DNA of 64,000 nt from assembly GCA_002256425.1 (NCBI GenBank), contig NKIZ01000001.1, forward strand, positions 1,833,001 to 1,897,000, written 5' to 3'. Below the pieces are notes generated by a model. That model did not search any database. It saw only the letters and a list, made by a program, of their open reading frames with translations, and was not told the DNA's origin. The translations under genes were made by a program, and so were the position numbers. How positions within the stretch are numbered: position 1 is the first letter of the stretch; each line of letters opens with the position of its first letter. Shown piece by piece: positions 7,587 to 16,802 of this stretch. This stretch comes from Alphaproteobacteria bacterium PA2 (GTDB taxonomy: Bacteria; Pseudomonadota; Alphaproteobacteria; Caulobacterales; Caulobacteraceae).

Positions 7587-10025
7587 ATGCTTCCCATTGA
7601 GGACGTCATCCCCCAATTGCAGGCCGCCCTTGCGGGCTCGACCTGTGCGGTGCTGGTTGCGCCCCCCGGGGCGGGCAAGACGACTGTGGCGCCGCTCAGA
7701 TTGCTGGACGAGCCCTGGTTGTCCGGGCGCAAGATCCTGATGCTGGAACCCCGTCGTCTCGCGGCTCGCATGGCGGCTGAGCGGATGTCTGCAACCCTTG
7801 GCGAGCCGGTAGGCGAGACGGTTGGTTACCGGGTCCGCCTGCAGAGTCGTGTCTCAGCCCGGACCCGGATCGAAGTGGTCACCGAAGGCGTGTTCAGTCG
7901 CATGATCCTGGATGATCCCAGCCTTGAAGGGGTTGGCGCCGTCCTGTTCGACGAGTTCCATGAGCGCAGCCTTGATGCCGACCTTGGCCTGGCCCTGGCC
8001 CGGGACGCCCAGCTTGTCCTTCGCGATGATCTCAGGATACTGGTCATGTCCGCGACCCTGGATGGCGCAGCGGTAGGGCGTTTGCTCGGGGACGCACCGC
8101 TTGTGGAGAGCCAGGGGCGGGCCTTTCCGGTTGAGACCCGGTACCTTGGCCGAAGCGATGGCCTTGAGGATCATGTGGTTCGCGCGGTTGAACGGGCCCT
8201 GGCGGCCGAAGTCGGCAGTCTCCTGGTTTTCCTCCCGGGTCAGGCCGAGATCCGCCGAACAGAAGAACGGCTGCGCGACAGGATCAGGTCTGCCGACGTG
8301 ATCATTGCACCGCTTTACGGCGCCATGGATGCTGCAGCCCAGGATCACGCTGTTTCGCCTGCAAGGCCCGGGACCCGCAAGGTTGTGCTGGCCACCTCCA
8401 TTGCTGAAACCAGCCTGACAATTGAGGGCGTCCGTGTCGTGATCGACTCCGGACTGGCAAGGGTTCCGCGTTTTGATCCGGCATCCGGACTGACCCGCCT
8501 GGCCACGGTCAGGGTCAGCCGCGCCGCAGCTGACCAGCGTCGGGGCCGGGCCGGCCGAACCGAGCCCGGAGTCTGCTACAGGCTTTGGGATGAAGCGGAA
8601 ACCAGGGCGCTTGCAGCTTTTGCCGCCCCGGAAATCCAGGAAGCCGATCTGACGGGCCTGGCCCTTGATCTGGCGCGATGGGGGGTAAAGGACGCCTCGG
8701 GTCTTGCCTTTCTGGATCCACCGCCTTCGGCTGCCTTCACAGAGGCGCGTAGTCTTCTGCAGCGACTTGGAGCCCTGACAGAGGCGGGCGTCATGACGGG
8801 ACACGGTGAAGCCATTGCCGCTTTTCCCCTGACGCCACGGCTGGCCCACATGGTCCTGAAGGCCGCTGAGCATGGGCAATCCGACCTGGGCGCGGAGATA
8901 GCGGCGCTGGTTTCGGAGCCTGCCCTGGGCGGAAGGGAGACGAGCCTGATCCACAGGCTGGAAGCGTTCCGGCGTGATCGTAGTCCACGCGCCAAGGACA
9001 GCCGTGCGCTGGCGGCCCGGTGGGCGAAGCAGGCCGGGCGGAAGGGATCATCCCCCCAGCTCTCGGAAGGCCTTCTGCTTGCGCTCGCCTATCCAGAGCG
9101 GGTGGCCAAGGCGCGGGGACCCATGGGTGAGTTCCAGCTGGCCAACGGTCGGGGCGCCTATCTGGACGCGACCGAGGTCCTGGCCCGGGAGCCCTGGCTG
9201 GCCATTGCGGAATTGGGCGGCGGAGATCGGCGCGACCGGATCCGCCTCGCGGCATCGGTTGATCCGTCAGAAATCGAGGTCCTCTTCGCTGATCAGATCG
9301 AGTCCGAGGTCCGGCTGGAGGAGTCTGGCGGGGGGAGGTTGCGCGGGGTGAGGGTCCGTCGCTTGGGGCGGTTGATTCTGGATCAGCAGATCGATGAAAA
9401 CCCGGATCCGGTGCTGGTTGCGGAGGCCCTTGTGGACCGGGTGCGGCGGGATGGGATCGCAAGTCTGAAATGGGGGGAGGGGGCAATGATCCTCCGCCAC
9501 CGGATCGCCTTCCTGCAGGAACTTGGTGAAGTCGATTGGCCAGATTTCTCGGATCAGGGGCTCATCGCCAGTCTCGGGGAATGGCTTGCGCCGCTGGTTT
9601 CGGGCCTGCGCAGCCTGAAGGATCTCAGGTCCGCAGATCTGGAAGCTGCCCTGAAGGCTCAGATTCCCTGGGATCGATTGAACGCCCTTGAGAAGGCCCT
9701 TCCGGCGCGGTGGACTGCCCCGACCGGGAACAGCTTCGCCATCGACTATGGCGCAGATGGCGGGCCGCGGGTGGAAGTCCGGGTGCAGGAAACCTTCGGG
9801 CTGAGCCAGCATCCTGCAATTGCCGGCGGTCGGGTTCCTCTCACGCTTGCCCTGTTGTCACCGGCGCATCGGCCTATCCAGACCACAAAGGATCTTCCTG
9901 GATTCTGGGCTGGCTCGTGGAAGGATGTACGCTCTGAGATGCGTGGGCGATATCCCAAGCATGTCTGGCCAGAGGATCCGGCTTCCGCCACGCCGACTGC
10001 GAGAGCCAAGCCGCGAGGGACCTGA
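7587..10025 (+). CDS. hrpB: ATP-dependent RNA helicase-like protein HrpB
   Basis: An 812-residue DEAH-box helicase, close to the usual HrpB length. Helicase motifs in order: Walker A APPGAGKTT (residues 25-33), LEPRRLAARM (Ia), VTEGV (Ib), DEFH at 122-125 (the HrpB variant of DEAH), SATLDG (III), ATSIAETSLTIEG (V) and QRRGRAGRTEPG (VI). The C-terminal domain typical of HrpB follows, ending with PKHVWPEDPASATP, the conserved closing YPKHxWPxDP motif. It is a predicted nucleic-acid helicase in the cytoplasm; its physiological substrate is not settled in the family. The ATG at 7587 places the first residues immediately before the helicase core, as in homologues. It ends seven bases before a convergent methyltransferase gene. 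Confidence 0.96.
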   Translation: MLPIEDVIPQLQAALAGSTCAVLVAPPGAGKTTVAPLRLLDEPWLSGRKILMLEPRRLAARMAAERMSATLGEPVGETVGYRVRLQSRVSARTRIEVVTEGVFSRMILDDPSLEGVGAVLFDEFHERSLDADLGLALARDAQLVLRDDLRILVMSATLDGAAVGRLLGDAPLVESQGRAFPVETRYLGRSDGLEDHVVRAVERALAAEVGSLLVFLPGQAEIRRTEERLRDRIRSADVIIAPLYGAMDAAAQDHAVSPARPGTRKVVLATSIAETSLTIEGVRVVIDSGLARVPRFDPASGLTRLATVRVSRAAADQRRGRAGRTEPGVCYRLWDEAETRALAAFAAPEIQEADLTGLALDLARWGVKDASGLAFLDPPPSAAFTEARSLLQRLGALTEAGVMTGHGEAIAAFPLTPRLAHMVLKAAEHGQSDLGAEIAALVSEPALGGRETSLIHRLEAFRRDRSPRAKDSRALAARWAKQAGRKGSSPQLSEGLLLALAYPERVAKARGPMGEFQLANGRGAYLDATEVLAREPWLAIAELGGGDRRDRIRLAASVDPSEIEVLFADQIESEVRLEESGGGRLRGVRVRRLGRLILDQQIDENPDPVLVAEALVDRVRRDGIASLKWGEGAMILRHRIAFLQELGEVDWPDFSDQGLIASLGEWLAPLVSGLRSLKDLRSADLEAALKAQIPWDRLNALEKALPARWTAPTGNSFAIDYGADGGPRVEVRVQETFGLSQHPAIAGGRVPLTLALLSPAHRPIQTTKDLPGFWAGSWKDVRSEMRGRYPKHVWPEDPASATPTARAKPRGT

Positions 10026-10032
10026 TCGGCCT

Positions 10033-10824
10033 TCAGGCCGTGGCGGCGTAGATCATGACGCCGGTCGCCACCGAAAGATTGAGGCTGTCAGCCCGCCCGC
10101 GCATCGGGATCTTCACATTGACGTCGCAGAGCGCCGCAAGGTCGGGGGTCAGCCCCTGCTGCTCATTCCCCATCAGGATCAACGAGGGTCTGACGTATTT
10201 TGCTGTGCTGTGGGTGACCGTGGCTGTCAGGAGGGTGCCGATGACGGATCCTGGCCATGACTTGCGCCACTCGGAGAAGGTCGCCTCAGAGGCCCTTACG
10301 ATGGGAACCGCGAAGACGGAGCCCATGGTCGCCCGCACGGCTTCCACCGAATAGGGATCGCAACATTCGCCGACCAGGATGACCGCACCACAGCCGGCGG
10401 CGTCTGCGGTCCGGATGATTGTGCCGAGATTTCCGGGATCCCTCACCCGGTGCAGGGCGACGAAGGCCAATGCGCTGGCAGGGACCAGGTCATTGAGATC
10501 GGTGAAGACCTGCCGGAAAACGCCGACGACCGCCTGGGGATTATCCCGGCGCGAGACCTTGGCAAGAATGTCCTGTGTGACCTCGATCACCTCTCCACCG
10601 CCTGATCTGGCTGCGGATATGGCGCGGTGAAGCAGGGGATGGCCCTGGGCTTCCTGGCCATACATGAGGATCTGCGGGGCATGCCCCAGCTCGACCGCCT
10701 CGGTAATGATCTTCAGGCCCTCGGCGACAAACAGGCCGGTTTCGTCCCGGTCCTTGCGCAGGTGCAGGGCGCGCACGGCCTTGACCGTGGGATTGGTCAG
10801 GGAGGTGACCGTTCGAGCGCTCAT
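10033..10824 (-). CDS. TrmH-family (SPOUT) RNA 2'-O-methyltransferase
   Basis: A 263-residue SPOUT methyltransferase acting on rRNA or tRNA ribose 2'-hydroxyls. Signature motifs are visible: NLGTIIRTADAAGCGAVILV (motif 1), LILMGNEQQGL (motif 2) and IPMRGRADSLNLSVATGVM (motif 3). The N-terminal RNA-binding part includes VTSLTNPTVKAVRAL and FVAEGLKIITEA, as in RlmB/TsnR-type enzymes. The start at 10824 is chosen because it forms an ATGA overlap with the preceding rRNA methyltransferase gene and gives MSARTVTSLTNP, the usual N-terminus. A longer frame exists but would overlap that gene by 79 bases. The target nucleotide cannot be assigned. Confidence 0.92.
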   Translation of the reverse strand: MSARTVTSLTNPTVKAVRALHLRKDRDETGLFVAEGLKIITEAVELGHAPQILMYGQEAQGHPLLHRAISAARSGGGEVIEVTQDILAKVSRRDNPQAVVGVFRQVFTDLNDLVPASALAFVALHRVRDPGNLGTIIRTADAAGCGAVILVGECCDPYSVEAVRATMGSVFAVPIVRASEATFSEWRKSWPGSVIGTLLTATVTHSTAKYVRPSLILMGNEQQGLTPDLAALCDVNVKIPMRGRADSLNLSVATGVMIYAATA

Positions 10825-11723
10825 GACGTCCAGCGGGCGTAGAAGCTCATGCCGATCTCGCGGGTTCCATCGTCCTGTGTGAGGGCAAGCTCGCCCCACT
10901 CGATGGCGCCGCCACGGTCAGCCAGCTTGTCAGAGAGCAGGCCCGCCAGAGCCGCTCCTGAAATGCGCTCGGCATAGGCGTTGAGCAGCAGGAATGAGGC
11001 AGTGTCGGATAGCAGTTCGGCGCAAAGCCCCGCCAGTTCCGGCAGGTTCTCGAAGAGCTTCCAGATTTCTCCATCAGGCCCTCGACCGTATTTCGGCGGA
11101 TCCAGAATGATCCCGTCATAGCGGTTGCCGCGGCGTACCTCCCTCTGGACATACCTGCGAGCGTCTTCGCAGATCCAGCGGATGGGGCGGTCGTCCAGCC
11201 CGGACAGGGTGGCGTTTTCCCGCGCCCAGCCAATGGCCTTTTTCGAAGCATCCACGTGGGTCACAGCCGCCCCTGCAGCGGCGCAGACAAGGCTGGCTAC
11301 CCCTGTATAGCCGAACAGGTTCAGGACGCGCGGCTGCCCCTTGAAGGCGCGGACCTTCCCATCCAGCCAGGCCCAGTTCGCAGCCTGTTCCGGGAAAAAC
11401 GCCAGGTGCCGGAAGGCGGTGAAACGACCTTTGTAGCGAACATCTCCCCAGGCCATGGGCCACGTGTCCCTGGGCTGGGCCTTGAATCGCCACCGTCCTG
11501 CATCTTCCTCGTCGGTGGGGTCAAAGACGGCGTCCGCCTTTTCCCAGATCTCGGCCGGGAGTTTGGGCGCCCAGAGACATTGCGGTTCTGGCCGCACGAC
11601 ACTGTAGGGGCCATAACGCTCGAGCTTGCGGCCGTTACCACTGTCCATGAGGGCATAGTCCCCCCAGCCGGTCGTGCGCATGACGCCCGGCTTGTCGGCG
11701 ACGGCGGGATGAAGCTTGGTCAT
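10821..11723 (-). CDS. Class I SAM-dependent rRNA methyltransferase (RlmI/RlmK-like)
   Basis: A 300-residue class I methyltransferase. The AdoMet-binding motif I is NLFGYTGVASLVCAAAGA, followed by an acidic residue at the end of the next strand (THVDASKKAI). The motif IV catalytic region is IILDPPKYGRGPDG, matching the DPPK pattern of RlmI/RlmK 23S rRNA m5C/m7G enzymes. The N-terminal 100 residues form a compact domain rich in Trp and Arg (DTWPMAWGDVRYKGRF) that differs from the PUA domain of E. coli RlmI. The gene overlaps the downstream TrmH-family gene by four bases, so two RNA modification enzymes are translationally coupled. Target position is inferred only at family level. Confidence 0.88.
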   Translation of the reverse strand: MTKLHPAVADKPGVMRTTGWGDYALMDSGNGRKLERYGPYSVVRPEPQCLWAPKLPAEIWEKADAVFDPTDEEDAGRWRFKAQPRDTWPMAWGDVRYKGRFTAFRHLAFFPEQAANWAWLDGKVRAFKGQPRVLNLFGYTGVASLVCAAAGAAVTHVDASKKAIGWARENATLSGLDDRPIRWICEDARRYVQREVRRGNRYDGIILDPPKYGRGPDGEIWKLFENLPELAGLCAELLSDTASFLLLNAYAERISGAALAGLLSDKLADRGGAIEWGELALTQDDGTREIGMSFYARWTS

Positions 11724-11919
11724 CTGCGGCAGTTACGAGGGGCTGGCGTGATTGTCCAGATCACGGTTCGCCGGGCTCCCTGCCGTCAGATCATGAAGTC
11801 GCCTCCGCCAACCTCTTGTGCAGGCGGGTCATCGAGTGGCCTAGTAGGACGCCTTGAGGTGCAATTCTGGCGGTTGTCGGATACCTGTCTAAGGGACGCC
11901 GCCGATCCGGGGAGACAAA

Positions 11920-12489
11920 ATGCAGGAATGGATCTTGCCAGCGCTCCTTGGGCTCGGGCTGGCGGCGGCGACGGGGCTGCGCACCTTCATGCCGCTGCTC
12001 ATGCTCTGCATTGTGGCGCGACTTGGATGGTTCGGCGTGGACCTGAACCCGCAATTTGCCTGGCTTGGTTCAACAGGGGCATTGGTCGCCCTTTGCGTCG
12101 CCACAGTAGTGGAAGTCATTGCCGACAAGGTTCCTGTGGTCGACCACGCCCTGAGCGCTATGGGAACACTCACCCGTCCCTTGGCCGGGGCCCTGGCGGC
12201 CGGGGCGGTATTTGGCCATGCCGATCCCGGGATCGCAGCCATTGCAGGGCTGGTGATCGGCGTTCCGACTGCTCTCGCATTCCATGCGGCGCAATCCAGC
12301 ACTCGCCTGGTCAGTACCGCGACGACGGCTGGACTGGGTAATCCGGTCCTGTCGGTTCTTGAGGATGTCGGCTCCGTCGTGATCGCGGGTCTGGCCTTCG
12401 TCGCACCACTGATCGGGGCGGTGATCGTCAGCCTGATCCTGATCCTGGGGATGTTGCGCCTCCGGCCGAGGTCTGGTCCGACGGATTAG
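11920..12489 (+). CDS. DUF4126 membrane protein
   Basis: A 189-residue integral membrane protein with four to five predicted helices and glycine/alanine-rich faces. The N-terminal pattern LGLGLAAATGLRTFMPLL and the following ADKVPVVDHAL segment are typical of the DUF4126 family. No enzymatic motif is visible and no function is established. The ATG at 11920 follows AT-poorer sequence with GGGGAGA about eight bases upstream, a good ribosome site. The 196-base gap before it (11724-11919) shows no gene and presumably holds promoters for this gene and the divergent methyltransferase operon. A TetR regulator follows 84 bases downstream, so co-regulation is possible. Confidence 0.8.
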   Translation: MQEWILPALLGLGLAAATGLRTFMPLLMLCIVARLGWFGVDLNPQFAWLGSTGALVALCVATVVEVIADKVPVVDHALSAMGTLTRPLAGALAAGAVFGHADPGIAAIAGLVIGVPTALAFHAAQSSTRLVSTATTAGLGNPVLSVLEDVGSVVIAGLAFVAPLIGAVIVSLILILGMLRLRPRSGPTD

Positions 12490-12573
12490 GAAGGGCCGCT
12501 TGCGTCGGAGGCAGAATTGTCATCCTGTCACATAACAGGGGTGGAAAGGCTGGAAGTGACGGAACTTGCGACA

Positions 12574-13188
12574 ATGCGCCGTTCGGCGCGCAAGCCGAAG
12601 GGCGATGGACATCTGAGGCGCGCCGAAATCCTGGAGGCCGCCGAGCGGATCTTTGTGGCCAATGGCTATGAAGGCGCCACCATCCGCAAGATCGCCGATG
12701 AGGTGGGTGTTTCCTCGACCGCGCTTTACATGCACTTCCCCGACAAGGGCTGCATTCTTCTGGAAATCTCCGAGCGGACCATCCGGCAATTGCTGGAGCG
12801 CAATGCTGAAATCGCCGCCATGCCTGTGGATGCCGCCCGCCGGGTGGAGCTCATGCTGGAGTCCTACATGGCTTGGGGGCTGGAGCACCCAAACGCCTAC
12901 ATGCTTGTCTTCTGTAGCGTCACCCCGGTTTCAGATGTGCTTGGCGACAGCCTCGCCGAGATTTCCGCACGTTGTTACGACATCTTTTCCGGAGGGGTCC
13001 GTGAGCTCGGTCTTCAGGGGCGGCTCAAGACCGGTGACGCAGACTCCGTTGCCCAGACCCTCTGGGCTGCGACCCATGGCGTGGTGGCGCTCTTGATAAC
13101 CCGTCCGGATTTCGAATGGGCGCCAAAGGCCGAACTGATGCGGGTAACCCTGCACGGCCTCATGCAGGGCCTGATCGAACCCGTCTAG
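12574..13188 (+). CDS. TetR/AcrR-family transcriptional regulator
   Basis: A 204-residue repressor-type regulator. The N-terminal helix-turn-helix is textbook TetR: ILEAAERIFVANGYEGATI, RKIADEVGVSSTALYMHFPD, with the ligand-binding helical domain after residue 60. It should bind an operator as a dimer and release it on binding a small ligand. The frame continues upstream to a TTG at 12517, but the ATG at 12574 gives MRRSARKPKGDG directly before the DNA-binding domain and is preferred. The stop codon shares a CTAG (13185-13188) with the convergent transglycosylase gene. The regulated gene is unknown; the adjacent DUF4126 gene and the regulator itself are candidates. Confidence 0.92.
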   Translation: MRRSARKPKGDGHLRRAEILEAAERIFVANGYEGATIRKIADEVGVSSTALYMHFPDKGCILLEISERTIRQLLERNAEIAAMPVDAARRVELMLESYMAWGLEHPNAYMLVFCSVTPVSDVLGDSLAEISARCYDIFSGGVRELGLQGRLKTGDADSVAQTLWAATHGVVALLITRPDFEWAPKAELMRVTLHGLMQGLIEPV

Positions 13189-15377
13189 GGCGGATTGGGA
13201 ATGGGCGTATTGGCGCCGCCGATTGGCAGGGCCGCCGCCGTTGCCGTCACAGGGCTATAACTGTAGGCGCCGCGTTTCAGATCAGCCGAAAGTGTCAGCG
13301 GCCCGCTGCCATTGTTCAAACGGGCGCGGTAGACCTGCATCCCTTCCATCACGCGCATGACGTAGTTCCGCGTTTCCGAGAAGGGAATGCACTCGATGAA
13401 ATCAATGGGATCGGTTCCGCCGCCGCGCGGATCGCCGCAGAAGGCCGTCCATGACGTCGGGCGACCCGGACCGGCATTGTAGCCCGCGATGGCCATGACA
13501 TAGGACCCGCTGAAGGTGCTGACCAGTCCGCCCAGGAAGGTGGATCCGAGCCGCATATTGTAGTCAGGTTCGTAGAGCCGATCGACGGAATAGCTGACCC
13601 CGGTCTTGCGTGCGACGGCGGCTGCGGTTGCTGGCATGAGTTGCATCATGCCCCTGGCGCCCACGCCCGATCGCGCCATCGGATCGAAACTGCTCTCCTG
13701 CCGGGTTATGCCGAGCACAAGCGCAGGTTCGGCCGCATCCATTGTTTCGGGCGGTGTGCGAACCGGATATCCCCGCTCGGGAAGGACAAAGCCCCTCTGG
13801 GCGGCTGAGCGAACCACCTTCATGGACGTGTCCTGATCGCCATAGCCGCGGACCAGATCCACCAGCAGGGCCTCTTCCTCTGCCGAAGGGAGGACATCAT
13901 CCAGGGCCAGAACGAAGGTGCGGAAGAGGTCCCGGTAACCGGACTCCATCAGCAGGCGGGAGGCGCGAACAGTATCGCGGGCTTCAAACCGGGCGCGGTC
14001 TGCGCTCTTGATCACCGGGTCCCGACCCAGATCCAGCCTGGTCAGTCCCGCTTTTTCCGCGGCCAACTGGCCATAGAAGGTGCTGTTGTATCGGGCGCCA
14101 GCCTCATAGAAGGGCTGAGCGGCGTCCATTCCGGCCAGGGCTTCAACCGCTCGGCCCCGCCAGTAGAGGGCCCGTCCGCGCGTGATGGGTGAAGAGCCGA
14201 TGCGCTCCAGGGCCTTGAAATGCTCTTCTGCTACAGCGGGTTTTCGCAGGCGGGTAAGGGCGATCCAGCCAGCGTAGAACTCGGCCTCGGCGGCGTCAGC
14301 GCCGCTGGTCAGGCCTGAATTGGCCGCCGCATCGTAGGCGCCCTGACTGTCCCCCGCCTTGAGGGCGGAGAGGGTCAGTTGGTACCGCTCATCCCAGACC
14401 CTGCTGGCCATTTCAGCGTTCAGGGAATCTGGAGCCGGTCCCGCCAGTTCGGCCCGGGCCTGGGCGTCCTGGCCACGCCGTCGGGCGTAGACGGCGCGTT
14501 CGAACCGTAGACCCGGATCCTGGGCAAGCTCTGCCGGCACGGACGCAGCCAGAGAGAGGGCGTCTGGCGTCCCTTGTCTCAGGGCCAGCCTGGCTCGGGC
14601 GAGGGCCTGATGATCCGGCGGAAGCAAGGCCACCATGTCCCGCGCCGCCGGGCCCTGCGCGCCGAAGAGCAGGATCTGGGCCCGACGGATGTGATCGTCC
14701 TGCGACAGGGCGTCACCAAACCGGGCGAGCATGGTTCTCTGGATCTCGGCCTCGAAGGCTCGGGTGCGCCAGGCGTTTCGGACATTGGCGTTGGCGGCGG
14801 CCGCCTGGCCGGTCGCACGCTGAGCCCCGGCGAGAGCCAGAACCCCTTCCGCTGTGGCGGGCTCGCCACCCCCGAACCAGTTGATGATCTGCTGCGAGGT
14901 CAGACCAGAGGTTTCGAGCTTACGCTCTGCCGCAGTCTGGCGTTTGCTGGCCCGGGCCCATCCCGCCAGATCCCTGCGGGCCTGGTCCAGTTCGAAGAAG
15001 GTCAGCCGTTCAGCATTGTTGTCCACCAGGGACCAGAGGGCGATCTTCCGGGCAATATCGTCTGATATCTGGGGAAGGATTGACCGGACAGCGTCAACAT
15101 TGCCGGTCCGGGCGCTCTCCAGAGCCTGTTTCAGGCGCTCGGTGTCGTCTGTCGAGATACGGCTGGCATAGCCCGTTGATGGGGTCTGGATGAGTTCGGG
15201 CGCCGGCTTGCCCTCTGCACCTGGTGTCTGTGCAGGTTGGGCTTCAGCCATCCCTGCCAGCAAGGCGACGAGGGCGGATGCGAGGACTGAACGGCTGACT
15301 TTGAACGACAATCCAGGAACTCCGGAACCCTTGGTGCGGCGCACACACGAAATAACCGACTCAATTGGTTGCGACAT
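13185..15377 (-). CDS. Soluble lytic murein transglycosylase (Slt-type)
   Basis: A 730-residue periplasmic peptidoglycan lytic transglycosylase that cleaves MurNAc-GlcNAc bonds to form 1,6-anhydromuropeptides. Residues about 28-47 (SRSVLASALVALLAGMAEAQ) form a signal peptide. The long central region is helical with superhelical repeats as in Slt70. The C-terminal catalytic SLT domain has the glutamate in LGITRQESSFDP, GARGMMQLMPATA, and IAGYNAGPGR. The ATG at 15377 is chosen because upstream extensions would run through the divergent dapA promoter and into dapA itself. It is divergent from dapA with 78 bases between start codons. This pairs cell-wall turnover with a gene for a cell-wall precursor pathway, although that may be chance. 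Confidence 0.93.
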   Translation of the reverse strand: MSQPIESVISCVRRTKGSGVPGLSFKVSRSVLASALVALLAGMAEAQPAQTPGAEGKPAPELIQTPSTGYASRISTDDTERLKQALESARTGNVDAVRSILPQISDDIARKIALWSLVDNNAERLTFFELDQARRDLAGWARASKRQTAAERKLETSGLTSQQIINWFGGGEPATAEGVLALAGAQRATGQAAAANANVRNAWRTRAFEAEIQRTMLARFGDALSQDDHIRRAQILLFGAQGPAARDMVALLPPDHQALARARLALRQGTPDALSLAASVPAELAQDPGLRFERAVYARRRGQDAQARAELAGPAPDSLNAEMASRVWDERYQLTLSALKAGDSQGAYDAAANSGLTSGADAAEAEFYAGWIALTRLRKPAVAEEHFKALERIGSSPITRGRALYWRGRAVEALAGMDAAQPFYEAGARYNSTFYGQLAAEKAGLTRLDLGRDPVIKSADRARFEARDTVRASRLLMESGYRDLFRTFVLALDDVLPSAEEEALLVDLVRGYGDQDTSMKVVRSAAQRGFVLPERGYPVRTPPETMDAAEPALVLGITRQESSFDPMARSGVGARGMMQLMPATAAAVARKTGVSYSVDRLYEPDYNMRLGSTFLGGLVSTFSGSYVMAIAGYNAGPGRPTSWTAFCGDPRGGGTDPIDFIECIPFSETRNYVMRVMEGMQVYRARLNNGSGPLTLSADLKRGAYSYSPVTATAAALPIGGANTPIPNPP

Positions 15378-15455
15378 AGGGGGCTCGCGCCATATTGTCC
15401 GCCCCAATCTTGAGGTCGCAACACTTGACCTCGTCTTCACGGCTTTTTGCAGACC

Positions 15456-16340
15456 ATGTCCAATCCGATCTTCAGGGGCGTCATGCCCGCCCTCGTCACC
15501 CCGTTCCGCGAAGGACAGGTCGATGAGGCGGCGTTCGTCAAACTGGTGGAGCGTCAAGTGGTTGGCGGCGTGCACGGGGTGGTTCCGGTTGGAACAACGG
15601 GCGAGACCTCGACCCTGAGCCATGATGAGCATCGTCGTGTGGTGGAGCTGTGCGTACAGACGGTGAAGGGCCGCATCCCGGTCATAGCCGGGGCAGGGTC
15701 AAACTCGACGGCGGAGGCCATTGAGTTGGCGAGGCATGGCAAGGCGGTCGGAGCCGACGCGGTGCTTGTGGTGACCCCATACTATAACCGCCCCAGTCAG
15801 GAGGGGCTTTACGCCCACTATGCGGCCATCAACGACGCCGTTCAGATTCCGATCTTCGTCTACAATGTTCCCAGCCGGACCAGCGTCGACGTTTCCGACG
15901 CCACCCTGGCCCGCCTTGCCCTTCTGCCGAACATTGTCGGGATCAAGGACGCTACGGGCGACATGACCCGCGCGACGGTCCAGAGGATTACCTGCGGCGA
16001 CGACTGGATCATGCTGTCGGGCGATGATCCCACGGCCCTCGGCTATATGGCCCATGGCGGCCAAGGCTGCATTTCCGTAACGGCCAATGTGGTCCCCGAC
16101 CAATGCGCGGCCTTCTACAATGCGGCGCTGAATGGTGACGCCAAGGCTGCGCTTTACTGGCAGGACCGGTTGGTCCGCCTTCACAAGGCCATGTTCACTG
16201 ACTCGTCCCCAGCGCCCGCAAAGTACGCTCTGTCCCAGCTTGGCCTGTGCGACGAGGCGGTGCGCCTGCCGCTGGTTTCGGCGTCGGAAGCGTCCCGCGC
16301 CGAAGTCAGGGCCGCCCTGCAGGAGGCCGGCGTCCTCTGA
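15456..16340 (+). CDS. dapA: 4-hydroxy-tetrahydrodipicolinate synthase
   Basis: A 294-residue aldolase-superfamily enzyme that condenses pyruvate with aspartate semialdehyde, the committed step to lysine and meso-diaminopimelate. Key residues are visible: GTTGE (46-50, binding the pyruvate carboxylate), Tyr136 in FVYNVPSRT, and the Schiff-base lysine Lys164 in GIKDATGD. Length is standard. The ATG at 15456 gives [17 protein letters not shown]; a TTG three codons earlier is less likely. smpB starts 12 bases after the stop, so the two are probably cotranscribed, an arrangement common in alphaproteobacteria. Confidence 0.97.
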   Translation: MSNPIFRGVMPALVTPFREGQVDEAAFVKLVERQVVGGVHGVVPVGTTGETSTLSHDEHRRVVELCVQTVKGRIPVIAGAGSNSTAEAIELARHGKAVGADAVLVVTPYYNRPSQEGLYAHYAAINDAVQIPIFVYNVPSRTSVDVSDATLARLALLPNIVGIKDATGDMTRATVQRITCGDDWIMLSGDDPTALGYMAHGGQGCISVTANVVPDQCAAFYNAALNGDAKAALYWQDRLVRLHKAMFTDSSPAPAKYALSQLGLCDEAVRLPLVSASEASRAEVRAALQEAGVL

Positions 16341-16352
16341 CGCGGAAATCCT

Positions 16353-16802
16353 GTGAAGCTCATCGCTGAAAACCGCCGCGCGCGGTACGACTATTTCCTG
16401 GAAGAGACCTTTGAGGCGGGCCTGATGCTGACCGGCACCGAGGTCAAATCCCTCCGTGTCGGCCGGGCCAATATCGCTGAGTCCTATGCCTCGGTCGAAG
16501 GCCGGGACATTGTCCTGATCAATTCCGACATTCCGCCCTACGGCCAGGCCAACCGGTTCAACCACGAGCCGCGGCGGCACCGGAAACTGCTGCTGCATCG
16601 AAAGCAGATCGAGAAGCTGATCGGCGCTGTCCAGCGGGAAGGTCGCACCATCATTCCGACCAAGCTCTACTGGAATGAAAAGGGGCTGGCCAAGCTTGAG
16701 CTGGCCCTGGCCAAGGGCAAGCAGAACCACGACAAGCGCCAGGCCACCGCCGACCGTGACTGGCAGAGGGACAAGGCCCGCCTCTTGCGCGACCGGGGTT
16801 GA
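16353..16802 (+). CDS. smpB: SsrA-binding protein SmpB
   Basis: A 149-residue OB-fold protein that binds tmRNA and rescues stalled ribosomes. Recognisable features are the N-terminal [38 protein letters not shown], and the basic C-terminal tail ([20 protein letters not shown]) that enters the decoding centre. The start is a GTG at 16353, and no ATG is available at the correct position. It lies 12 bases after dapA, and its stop overlaps the TTG start of the next gene (TTGA). The tmRNA gene (ssrA) is not in this window. Confidence 0.97.
   Translation: MKLIAENRRARYDYFLEETFEAGLMLTGTEVKSLRVGRANIAESYASVEGRDIVLINSDIPPYGQANRFNHEPRRHRKLLLHRKQIEKLIGAVQREGRTIIPTKLYWNEKGLAKLELALAKGKQNHDKRQATADRDWQRDKARLLRDRG

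Noticed and set aside
10825..10899. Longer start for the TrmH-family gene
   Set aside because: It would overlap the upstream methyltransferase gene by 79 bases. The ATGA overlap at 10821-10824 is the usual coupled start and matches homologue N-termini.
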